The position numbers and the translations under genes were made by a program. Positions 12,301 through 23,745 of a stretch of 64,000 nucleotides of DNA are shown here, in pieces (position 1 is the stretch's first letter; every line of letters starts with the position of its first letter). The notes under the pieces are model-generated. The model saw nothing but the letters and a program-made list of their open reading frames with translations. It was not told where the DNA came from and searched no databases. The DNA comes from Pachypanchax playfairii (taxonomy: Eukaryota; Chordata; Actinopteri; Cyprinodontiformes; Aplocheilidae), in NCBI GenBank assembly GCA_006937955.1, contig SSNP01000010.1, positions 1,690,559-1,754,558 on the forward strand, in the 5' to 3' direction.

Positions 12301-15300
12301 CTTCTTGTTTTCAGTGGGCGGGGCTAAGGTGATACTGTTATACATTTTGATGGAGATCTGATCTTTTTTGTGTGAGCTGTAACAGTTTCATAACAAGAAG
12401 ATAAAGTTTGTGATCTTTTAATTGCATCCTGAGTTATTATCAGATTTTTGGTTTAAAATCTGTAGGATGAGTTTTTTTATTTAGTCCAAAATGGCCGACT
12501 TCCTTTAGTAATTAGACCGTGGGTGTTTTAGTCAAGTCAACTTTATTTATATAGCGCTTTAAGAACAGCGGCAGCTGATACAAAGCGCTAAAAAAAGTTA
12601 AACAGATAAAAACACCACAAAAGAATGTGAAACATTAAACATATATGAACAATAAAAACAAAGACTTAAAATAACAAGACAAAGATAGAAAGGCTCTAGA
12701 TGGGGGGAAAGCCAAGGCAAACAAGTAGGTTTTAAGTTGAGACTTAAAGACGGCCAGAGACGAGGCTTGTCGAATCTGTAGCGGTAGCAGGTTCCACAAC
12801 CTCGGACCCGCCACAGAAAATGCTCTGTCCCCCCACATCCTCCGGCAAGACCGTGGCACCTTCAGCAGCGCCATCTCAGCCGACCGAAGGGGGCGAGCTG
12901 GAGCATGGAGCTGGAGCATGGAGCTGGAGAAGCTCCGAAAGATAGGAGGGGGCCAGAGCATTTAAAGATTTAAAAACGTATAAAAGAATCTTAAAATGTA
13001 TGCGGTAAGTTACGGGCAACCAATGCAGAGAGGCCAGGATGGGGGAAATGTGATCTCTTTTTTTGGTGTTTGTCAAAAGCCGTGCTGCAGCGTTCTGGAC
13101 CAATTGGAGGCGTGAAAGATGTTTTTGAGGTATGCCAAATAAAAGTGTATTACAGTAATCTAGTCTGCTGGTGATGAAAGCGTGGATTACTGTTTCCAGG
13201 TCACACCGGGTTAAAAAATGTTTAGCCTTTGCTAAACGCCTGAGATGGAAAAAGCTGGCCTTCACAGTGGCACTTATCTGTCTGTCCAGGTTCAGCATGC
13301 TGTCCAACTGGACACCAAGCTGGTCTTGAGAGAATACATGTGTGTACTAACTAATGTGTACAAATACCAGTAAAAGTAAGGGACCCGGGCTGGTGAATTG
13401 AAATGTTTTAAGTGGTGATATTCAGGTAACCTGGCTCTTCCAGATGTGGCCAGTGTCCAGTCAGTGCTACACATAGATCTGAGATTGCTCAGTCTAAAAG
13501 CATCTAGTGTAATACTTTGAGCTGATTGTAGGATGTCTCACCAAGTGTCTGCCTATCATGATTTGTCTTTAGCCAATCACAGTAAATCAAGCTCTTGCAA
13601 AGTCAGGAGAAAAACACACACATCATTACCACCAAGAAATACACAAAGCTCTTCCCTTTTCTCTTTTTTCAACCAAGAAATCATCTCTAGTTCTCCTAAA
13701 ACAGATTCAATAGCCGCTTCTGCATGTATTTCCACCGGCGCGGCCATGTTTGTTTTGCTTTGCCTGGGTACTTGCTGCTATCGTCACACTTGAATACCCG
13801 CCCCAAAGCACAATGCAAACACATTATTGGTCTGAACCACTAGTGGAGTCAAGTCAGACGGTTTAGTTGGAGCAGCACAAGATGGATTTCGTGGATTTGG
13901 CAAACTCCAAATCTTGGGAGAATTCATCTTGCAACGCAAGGTTACTGTTCAGGTACCTCACGCCCAAAAATAAAATCCATTTTTGACTCAATGAAGAAGA
14001 AACACAAGCCTTTAGTGCTCAGGCTTAATTAAATCAGAATAGTGTAAAAACATGTCAAATAATTGAATTCCTCCAGAAAATCAATTTATTCGATGATGTG
14101 TTCTTAATGTGATCAGTCTCCATCACCATCTCAGCATGTCAGATCCTCCCAAATATTCTAAAACCTGAATAAAATGTAAAGTTCTTGAAATATTTGATAA
14201 AAAAACTGGAAAAGCACTCAGGGAGGACAGACCTCACTTCCAAAACCTTAAAAAAAATTAGATCCGATGTTGATCTGGATCAAGCCCAAAATCTAATCAC
14301 TGCTATTTCTGAACTTTCCTGGAAGTTTCATCATCAAAATCCATCCATAACTTTGTTATTTTGCTAACTAACTAACAAACAAACCTTGGCAGAGGTAAAT
14401 ATTAATTTCCAGTGGAACGAGTACTGTACATTATGAAGACCTGAACAAAGACCCAAAACTTATGTGTGTCTGTGTGTAAGATGCAATACAAAAAGCAAGG
14501 GGCAGCTCAGCTGGTTACTTGTAATAAACCTGTTTTATATTAAAGAAAAATAAAAAACTAATAAGACTCCTTTGTCCGGGAAATGGCTGTTCTCCATCAC
14601 ATCTGTTAAGCAATCGTGTTATCGAATTAGAGCGTTCAAGAAGACCCTATATCAAGACCCAACATCATAAAATTGTGTGCTGCACATTCTGTAATGACTT
14701 GGGAATATATTAAATGGTAATTAAATCAAACTGTTTTGCCACCCTTTGGTCCTCCTCCTCTCACGTACCGGCCGTGACACTTCTGTTCTCTGGGCATAAT
14801 TACACTGAACACATTTCCATCAGATATTCCCGCCAGCAGAGCTCCATCCACTTTGCTTCAAATTGGTTATGCATTGCCAAAATGTCCTGTTAATTCAATA
14901 CTATTGGGTCATACTCTCAATCTTAAACCAACTAAATGATGATGTGATTACAGGTCCGGGGTGTTAAATGAGGTGCTATTCAAATCAGCCTCTAATCGCT
15001 GCATCTGTTAACGTGTGGCACAGCCGGGCTGAGGTGCCGACTGGAAAGCCTCGCATCTGCTAATTGGTACAAACAGGTAGCAGATGCACAGTGCCACCAT
15101 GGAGCCACTGCCAATTATACAACCAGTGCTCAGCTGCAGGCTGCCGCGACAGGGGAAGAGATTTGCCCGAGGCTCGGGAGCTGAGCTCAGGGAGCGTAGA
15201 GAAAAAGATTTGTGGCATGGGGAATGGGGAAATGCCCTTTGCTGTCCGTCTGCACTCTGCACTATAAGATTCCTGGATTTTCCAGTCTGGCTTGTTTAGC

Positions 15301-18300
15301 TTGTTTGAGCTGTGCAGGAATGATAGCTGGCATCTGCAAGGCGATGGTGGTGGGGGTGGGGGGTTAGATGGCACGGTGACAATGATGGGACCAGAGCCAG
15401 TCCCCTTATGAGGAACTGATAAGCCCAAGTCCCACGGACAGAATAGCACAGTCTTTCCGTAGCTGGAAGACTAGGTTGATAACTCCAGGTTGGTAGTTAC
15501 ATCATGGCTACTTGCACACTTAAAAACAAAAGTGTGATGTAAGTTTTTAATCTTGAGGGTTTGATTGAATTCCAAAGAACGAGGAAGTAGTGTTTGAAAC
15601 AAGTTGCTTGGCATCATACATGGATATATTTAACTACTTCCTGCTCGTTCTGTCTGTTGCAGCTAAACAGGATCATTATTGTTTGTATTTGCTACTCTGT
15701 GTGCTAATTACATTAGTTTTGCCATAAACTCATTAAAGATCAACTGTATGAAAGTCTTTGATGTTGAGCAGTCAGGTGGTGGAGGAGCATCAGGTTCATG
15801 ACTTCCCCCACATACCTCCCTTTTTTTCACTGCTAAGATCTTTTCTAGTGACTGTTAATGTGACCACTGCTCAGTCATGGAGGTGACAGGAGTCTTCTTG
15901 CTAATTAGTTCCTGCTCGCTGATTTGATGCCTGGAAGACAGAATTATCTCAGCTGCTGTTAGCTGGTCCCCACATGACACATACCCGAACGACTGGCTGG
16001 GTCATACAGTCATGTCAGTAGCTCGAGGCCGTCATGTTCATCTCACAGATCACACATTAGAGATTAATTATGTCAGAGTCGTGTGTGGTCTTTTTTTGTT
16101 TTTTTTGTTCAACAGCCGAAATCTTAACAGCAGCTTGTGTGAGACGTCTGTGGAAATCCAAGTGGTTTGCCAAGTTAATTTTTATTTCCTGCCTGTTAAT
16201 ACGTTTATTCTTACATTTACTGGATAATAAAAAGTATTACCCTGGAAAAAACGCCAGTGTTGCATCTGTTTGAAAGCAAAACAGCTGTTTTATTAATATT
16301 TTATTTAATATATCCGTATTGTTTGACAAATGTGCTTTAACACTTTTTGGTAATGTGCTGTGCCTCTGCTGTTATATTTTACAGTGTAGTCTATGAGCTG
16401 GGGAGAGTAACCTGACTGTAGTGATTGTTAAAGTAAACTTTTCCTTGTGTGTGCTTCCAGGTGAACATCCTGGTGGATACAGGCAGCAGTAACTTTGCTG
16501 TGGCTGCAGCTCCACACCCATTCATTACTCACTACTTCAACACTGACCTGTGAGTGGCGTGACACAATCCACATGCACTTCAAAATGATGAGGCAACAGG
16601 AAATGTTAGTTGTTTTTGTCTGAAGAAGAATTTATCATTGGAATGTATAAGATTCAAATTTTTAATGCTTATGGATAAATTACACATTTAACCCTTTAGG
16701 TACCAGAGTTTCCTCATAGGGATAATATTTTAATAAAATATTTTCATAAAGCTGTAACTTAGAAACCATAAACAATAAAACAGGTCAATTTTAAGTATTT
16801 GAACTATATTTGCATAAAAACAAATACAATAAATTACAATAAAGCCATTAAAATGTATAAATTTATGTACATAAAGAGTCAAAATTGACTGACACAACTC
16901 TTACCTTCATAGTGGGTGTGAAAACAGGTCAACAACTTCTCTTTCAGTTTTAATCTCTCAAACTACGCAGGTGGAGATAAAACCAGAGTTCTCCCGAGTC
17001 CAAACAGCCTGTATTTGTTTCGTCACAACTCCTTTGTTCGATAGTATTCATCATCTCCTGCAGTTGAGTTGAAACCACGCCTAGCATGCTGCTGGCTAAA
17101 AGCTGTTAGCATAAGACGTAGCAAACAGGAAGACACGACGTCTGATGTTGCCATGCGCAGTGGGGCAGGAAACAGTATACCTTGCTCTTATAGGCTAGTT
17201 TGTTAGCCAATCTGAGTCCAGAAAATTCGAATAATGAATATTAATGAGTTACAGCTCGAATCCAGTCGAATCTTGACACAGATAGCTAGAAAGGTCTGTT
17301 AATCAGTGTTTCCTGACATTTTTTAGATATAAAATGTTTCATATTACAGGTTAATACTTAAGAAATAACCAAAAAGTCCTGAAATTTGTGTGAAATGGCC
17401 TCTTTAAGGATTTATGCTTTTTCAAATTTTATTTAAAAACAGTATGAATCTCAATAAATTGCGTTTCACAACAATTGTGAACAGAACTTCTTCTTATATG
17501 TAACTGTTTTCATTTTTGCTTGCATGTCCATGTGACACAGATCATAATCTTTTATAATGTTCCAATAATTTTGATCTCTAAAACAGTAAACAGGAAAATA
17601 GTCCATATTGCTCTCAATTGCAAAAGATAGTCTCTCTGCACGAATAGTAGCCACAACGTATACATAACTACATCTAGTTGTGGTGGGTAGAAACAACATG
17701 TGCTATTTTAAGTTGCAGACCTGTTGCAAGTCAAGGGTTAATTTGCTGTGACTCTTGTGATATTCTCACTGTTTGGCTTCTTCTTCCTCTGAGTTCAGCT
17801 CCAGCACTTATCAGTCAGTCGGACGGGCTGTAGCAGTCAGGTACACGCAAGGCAACTGGGAAGGTGAGCTGGGTGTTGACCGCGTTTCCATCCCTAAAGG
17901 ACCAAATGGGACCATCACCATCAACATTGCTGCCATCTTGTCATCTGACGGCTTCTTCCTCCCTGGAATCAACTGGCAGGGCATTTTGGGATTGGCCTAT
18001 CCCAAGTTGGCACGGGTGAGATAAAGACTCTAAAAGTTAAATCCATCAAGGTAGTTTTAAAAACAGCTTAAAACTGTGACAAAGACTTTAGGGCTTAATA
18101 ACAAGAAACATCCAGATGTCACATGTGGTTTGAAAAGGACACTAAAACACACATGTTGAATCTGACCCAATCTTTCATGTGAGATTGATTAGATTAGATG
18201 GTGAGATTTTGCATTTATTTTTATAATAGAATTTAACTTTTTATGGTGTGCACAAAAGTCAATTATTATGAGTCCACACAGAAAATGTATAAAGAAGTAA

Positions 18301-21300
18301 TGGATCTTGTGTAAACTAACATCTGGGGATTTTCTTTTTGTCGTTGTTCTTTTTATCTTTGTATTGTTTTTACTGACGTCACTTCTGGATCTCCATAGCT
18401 CTGAGAATCAAAGGAGGAAGAAAATAATAAGAGAACACGAGGAAGAAAGATTATTTACTAGAAGTCCTCTTTTGTCTGGAGAATCCTGCAGTGCTGCATA
18501 ACTTTCTATCTGAGATCTGATCTGAATGTAGTCACTAACTTTTTACATGACAGCAGAAAAGTTCTGATTCCATGATTCATTCTTAGCAGCTGATGTTGTT
18601 CATTAGTTTCTATATTTTCATTAAATATGTGGATGTTTTAAAAGGTTATCGAGGCACCAAACCAAGATGCTTAACTCATTATTAGTTTTCATGCTAATTT
18701 AATATTAAAGAGGCCCTTCCATTAAAAACTGTTTTTCTGAGGTTTCTGTTGAATATTTTAGCTCCACAGGTGTTCTTACCTTCATAGTGGGTGTGAAAAC
18801 AGGTCGACAACTTCTCTTTCAGTTTTAATCTCTCAAACTACGCAGGTGGCGATAAAACCCGAGTTCTCCCGAGTCCGAACAGCCTGTATCTGTTTCATGA
18901 CAACTCCTTTGTTCGTTAGCATTCATCATCTCCCGCAGTTGAAACCACGCCTAGCATGCTGCTGGCTAAAAAGCTGTAGCATCAGACGTAGCAAACAGGA
19001 AGACATGACGTCTGATGTTGCCATGTGCAGTGGGGCAGGAAACCGTATTCTTTGCTCTCATAGGCTAGTTTGTTAGCCAATCTGAGTCCAGTAAATTTGA
19101 GTAATGAATATGAAGGAGCCGGAACCACCCGAATTTTAATGCAAGCAGATTGAAAGGTCTGTTAATCAGTGTTTCCTGACGTTTTTTAGATATAAAATGT
19201 TTCATATTACTGGTTAATACTTAAGAAATAACCACAAAGTCCTGAAATTTGTATGAAATGGCCTCTTTAATAGAACTATCATAATGTTGTCGTGAACAAG
19301 ACATCTGATCTCTTATTCTTTCTGTCTAAGTTGATTTCAGCAATGTTTGAGATCAGATGCTCTCGTTGACCACTTAGTGCTGTTTATGTCTGCTGAGAGA
19401 TCAGGTTCAACTTGCCTGAGAACTGTTTGTCATGTGTGATGTAGCACAGAGGTGACATGAGCAACTTTCTGAAGAAAGAAAAACATAATTATGTTTAATC
19501 AAGGGGCAGGACATTGTTTTACATTGCTGCGGTAATGAGAGAATAATGTAATCCAAGTTACAATCTACAGTCAAACTCCAGTCCCTAAATAAACATGTGA
19601 GGGTTATTGATTGTGGATTCTGTCTCGCAATCAGCCCGACTCATCTGTGGAGCCCTTCTTTAACTCTGTGGTGAAGCAGCTGGGAATTCCCGACATGTTT
19701 TCTCTCCAGATGTGCGGCGCTGGACTGTCAGCCAGCAGTAGCACCAATCCTCCTGCCGGCAGCCTGGTGAGTGGTTGACATGAGTAGAAAAACATTTCTG
19801 TAAACAAATGTTTAAGCTTTCATATGGCAGATCCATCAAAGAATACAAGGCCCTTTGTTTATTGGATTATTGTTTTTAACACTGTGTTGGACCAGTTTCT
19901 TTTCATGTGATGATTCAAATTGAATCAGAGAGAATCCTCGTGCTTTTAGAAACATAAGCTCCTCCCTGTCAGTGGATTTCTCCTTTGGAAGCTCAGTCTG
20001 GTTAGAGAGGAGCTAATTAAACTAAGATAGTGTCCTGCTGAGAGCAGATCTATCACTGTTGTTTGTTCGACCTTGGCGCCTCTCATGCTGTATCTCCATC
20101 ATGTGACCGACTGATGCAGACAGATGGATTAGATGGCAGGGTGCTTGTCTGTGTTTATGTACTGTGGTCTGCCAGAATGTGAGCAGATGGATAAAACTCT
20201 CTCTCTCTCGGTTTTGTAGATAATGGGCGGAGCTGAACCAACTCTGTATCGGGGGTCCATGTGGTACACCCCTATAGTGGAGGAGTGGTACTACCAAGTG
20301 GAGGTTTTGAAGCTGGAGGTCGGAGACCAGAATCTGAATCTGGACTGTAGAGAGGTAGACATTAGACCCCTCATTAGACCCATTGCCTCTCTGTCTCAAA
20401 GATGCTTTTTAAATTCCAGTTCTATCTTTTAACATCAAATTGGCTCACAACAGAATGAGTCGATACTCAGTCTCTGTTGATTGTGTTCAGATAAATGTAA
20501 CAGAATCTGACTTGCAGCGCTGCAAGAGAGGAACGTGATCCGGTTTGTCTGCTTGTTTTGTTTGTTCAAGGTATTTCATAGGAGCTTATTGAACTAAGAA
20601 AACCTCCACTGTTTTTGACTTTCCCTTTCTTTCAGTATAACACAGATAAAGCTATAGTTGACAGTGGGACGACACTGCTGAGACTTCCTGTCAATGTCTT
20701 CAACGCGGTGGTGGAAGCCATCACAAGCAGCTCTCTGGTATGCAGCCTTCTCTCTACAGACACTGATGAAACGTGTTGTCAGAGCAGAGAGAGGCAGAGG
20801 AGACGCGCGCACACTCACAGCTCAAGGACGTAGTAGCTTGAGCTGCAAGTATTCAAAAAAAAAAAAAAAAGTGTTTTTTAAAGCGTGTTCTTCATGCATT
20901 GCTTCATGTGCCTTTCCACTTAACACATTTTTCACCTTTTAGAGCTGCTCTCAAGGTTGATTTCAATGTTTTACAGTTACTATACAGCACACTCGCAGAA
21001 AAAAACCATCAAAAAACACATCAAAACCTGTTCTTGTGCTGTATTGACCTTCGGTTTCTGTCCTTTTATCTTCCTCTCTGCCTGTCTTCCTCTGTTCTGC
21101 TTTGTCGTCCTCCTTTCTTTGATTTAGATTCAAGAGTTTTCTTCAGGGTTCTGGGATGGCACCAAGCTTGCATGCTGGATGAAGGGAGAGACTCCTTGGA
21201 AGTTTTTTCCAAAGCTGTCCATCTACCTGAGGGCCACCAACACCAGCCAGTCCTTCCGCATCACCATCCTGCCTCAGGTAGCTGGATGTAAAATAAACAC

Positions 21301-22063
21301 AGTAAGGTCATTCGTTCTCCAGAGCATTAGCCTTAGCTACATTCATGCGTCCCGCCGTCTTGTCACGTTGCAGCTTTACATTCAGCCAATCACAGATGTG
21401 GACGGCACGCTGGACTGCTTTCGTTTCGGGTTGTCCTCGTCAGCCAACGGCCTGGTGATCGGCGCCACCGTCATGGAGGGCTTTTATGTTGTGTTCGACC
21501 GTGCTGAGAAGAAACTGGGTTTCGCACTCAGCAGCTGCGCAGGTGAGTGGTTGAGTAGGATGGTAAAGTTCGGCTCATGTCAAAACTGCATGTAGTAAAT
21601 ATCATCACAGAATCAGAACTCTGAATAGACAAAGTTCATTTCAACAGATTTTATTCAGAAAGATGGAAGATTAGAACTCCTGTAAACCCAACATCACAGC
21701 TCTCATAAGCTGTAGATTTTGGTTTGACATTTGAACAACAGAAATAGACGGCAGCACTTCAACCATCTTTATATATGGTTTATGTTCAAAACTAAAGTCT
21801 CTGTCTTGTTTCATCATACAGAGAGTGAGGGCGTGGCCCTGTCAGAGATTGCAGGGCCCTTCTCGGCAGCCGACGTGGCGGCTGACTGCTCCAGCAGGAT
21901 CCTGAAGGAGCCTCTCTTGTGGATGATCTCCTACGCCCTGATGGCGGTCTGCGCCGTGGTCCTCATCATCTTGCTGCTCGTTCTGCTGCTGCCCTGCAGA
22001 CACAGAGGCCGCTCCGGGGAGATCACGGACGAGTCATCACTGGTGCGGCATCGCATCAAGTGA
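9316..22063 (+). CDS. bace2: Beta-secretase 2 (BACE2), nine coding exons, complete
   Basis: Membrane-anchored aspartyl protease of the pepsin family (memapsin-1, theta-secretase). Coding exons: 9316-9609, 16461-16549, 17799-18015, 19635-19766, 20220-20354, 20636-20737, 21128-21277, 21374-21542, 21822-22063. All junctions are GT-AG and in phase, giving 509 residues (human 518). Visible features: signal peptide (about residues 1-23); first active site VDTGSS with catalytic Asp104 at the start of exon 2; second active site VDSGTT with Asp298 in exon 6; an extracellular stalk; a hydrophobic membrane span at about 461-487; and a short tail ending DESSLVRHRIK, which matches human BACE2 and not the dileucine tail of BACE1. 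Exon 1 also holds NNLQGDSGRGYY, a strongly conserved BACE block. The ATG at 9316 starts the only frame that leads into this block and begins with a signal peptide. The gene is convergent with the TMPRSS2-like gene. Nothing looks broken. Confidence 0.97.
9610..16460 (+). other. BACE2 intron 1
   Basis: The largest BACE2 intron, 6.85 kb. It holds an L2-like LINE fragment (12534-13310), a GT run followed by two telomere-like TTAGGG-type units near 9762-9790, and a GC-richer stretch at 14990-15450 that stands out from the AT-rich surroundings and could be a regulatory element. I see no extra exon. Confidence 0.6.
12534..13310 (-). mobile_element. LINE (L2-like) 3' fragment, reverse-transcriptase C-terminus and tail
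   Basis: Two overlapping minus-strand frames (13307 down to 12876, then 12961 down to 12635) encode the C-terminal part of a non-LTR reverse transcriptase. Recognisable blocks are TSRLDYCNTLL, LQLVQNAAARLL, LHWLPV and GPRLWNLLP. The 3' end, seen on the plus strand as tcaactttatttatatagcg near 12537, is a common fish LINE/SINE tail. The two frames are separated by a 13-bp unit (gagcatggagctg) repeated in tandem at about 12900-12925, which shifts the frame. The element is 5'-truncated and cannot be active. Confidence 0.88.
16899..17403 (+). mobile_element. TTAA-type MITE, copy A (5' truncated)
   Basis: Lies in BACE2 intron 2. It shares its sequence with copies B to E. It starts inside the element at ttaccttcatagtgggtg and ends ggcctct followed by TTAA (17404-17407). 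The piggyBac-type TTAA flank is clear at the 3' end; the 5' end is lost. Confidence 0.85.
18016..19634 (+). other. BACE2 intron 3
   Basis: 1.6 kb intron, one third of it made up by MITE copy B. The rest is AT-rich sequence with no feature I can support. Confidence 0.6.
18709..19266 (+). mobile_element. TTAA-type MITE, copy B (full length)
   Basis: The most complete copy, 558 bp. It starts AGAGGCC and ends GGCCTCT, so the ends are inverted repeats. It is flanked by TTAA on both sides (18705-18708 and 19267-19270). That target choice is the hallmark of piggyBac-superfamily elements. It has no coding capacity; the 76-codon frame inside it recurs in other copies only because the DNA does. Confidence 0.88.
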
Positions 22064-23230
22064 CTGAGGGGAAATGGACGGGCCAGCACGGTGATCAGAC
22101 AGGTAGACCGCAGCCAGAGCCTGTCCACAGCTGCAGAGAAGGGGGCGGGGTCAGTTTGCCCTAACCTCTGAATTTAAACTGTTATCATCAGTTTGGCCCA
22201 TGGATGTCGACGAACAGATCAGCTGTCTCTGAAAGGGAAACTCCTCTTCAAACAGCTGATCATACTGAAAACTCAGCGGCTTCACCTTTTTATTCTCAGT
22301 AAGACTCGAGTCTGCAGAGAGAAGGAAGTGCACAGACTCTACGCACTTAATAAGACTCATCATTATGCCTAAGACTAAGAAATACACACATGCTAAACGT
22401 TTTAATCATTCTATTAGCGATTTGTGAAAACTCACCTTAAGACTGTGATAAAACGATCAACCAGACACACGGCACATCAGACCAGCACTGAGTTTTATTA
22501 GACAATCAAACGGGGAGCACTTACAACGCACTGTAACATAGTAACAGCTATCTAAAACCAAAAGACCTTTCTATAGGGGTCAGGCTTTTGAAAAAAGTTT
22601 ACTCCAAATAAGACTGTTGGACCTTAGGATGTTTCAGTGCCTTTATTGTATTCGGGGGTGGGGGGGGGGGAGTGCAGTGACATGAAAACTTCTTTGTGTT
22701 TCAACTCACTGATAAAACAGTATCAGCCGGTCGAGACTCCGAGATCCTGAACTGCACTTTGTTATTTTTGAAGTTAATCAAACGTGAAGCTCAATATTTC
22801 TCATTTTGTTAATAGTCAGTTGAACCTTTTTAAAAATTGGTGTGTGTTCATATTTATTATGACTAGTCGTTATCGTCCTTCCATCCGTTTTCCTTTAGCC
22901 AAATACCAACGACTGCTCATATTCTGCACATTCTTTTACAAAACAAACACTAAATACATGAAACACTCAGAGCTGATGCGTTTAAACTATACCTAGTATC
23001 TCAGGATTCAAACCCACCGTAAAGCAACAGTCATTTTCTAGTCTCGACACAAGCGACAGCCATAACGTCCTCCGCTGCCCCAGAACCTGAACGTGTCAAA
23101 CTGTTTAGCTGAAGGTACGATCGAATGATTGAATGTTCGCTTATTTTTAGGTGTTGCAATTTTTTTTGTGCCAAAAACTGTAATTATTTTGTAAATAAAT
23201 AAATCAAGAAGTTTAAATAAATAATAAATG
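22064..23230 (+). other. BACE2 3' untranslated region (probable)
   Basis: AT-rich, gene-free DNA after the BACE2 stop. A run of AATAAA-type signals at about 23193-23228 is the best candidate for the polyadenylation site, which gives a 3' UTR of about 1.1 kb. A G-rich tract lies at 22655-22672. Confidence 0.5.
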
Positions 23231-23745
23231 TTTCGGGAGCCGGCGAAACAAAGTCAGTGTGATTTTTATTTGATTCATTCATTTATACCAGTCAGCCATA
23301 ACATTATGTACAGTTCATTATGCAGTCAAACAGCTGTGAGTTGAAGAAAAACGACATCTGGATTGTTTGGTATTAGATGTTTCTGACCCTGTGGGATCTG
23401 TAGACGTCTTCTCACACACTTCATATCACGCCGTGATGGATCAGTTTATATTCATGACATTTAATTGGAGAGTGATCCATTTAAACATTTGGGGAAAAAA
23501 TGTGTAAACTCAGTGATGTGAGACACGACTAGTCTTCAGTCCTTTTCTCAGGCATCTTGATGCTTCTGCAAAGCGAAAACAGAAATCTGCTCTGTGAGTT
23601 TAACATTTAAACACTGTTCTACTTAAAAACTGGAACAAAAAGCATATTTTCTTTCCCTTTATGTTTTGATTTCACCTTTTATTTCTCACCAAATCAGGCA
23701 TTTACACATAATGTGTTGGCCTTTTATAAGGGAAGTGAAATATAT

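Noticed and set aside
15060..15449. Overlapping frames on both strands in BACE2 intron 1
   Set aside because: Several frames are open at once in a GC-richer stretch. None has a domain or sensible splice sites.
18846..19076. Small frame ending SGAGNRILCSHRLVC, with a similar end at 29334-29528
   Set aside because: It lies wholly in the MITE and recurs because the DNA is repeated. No conserved start and no family match.
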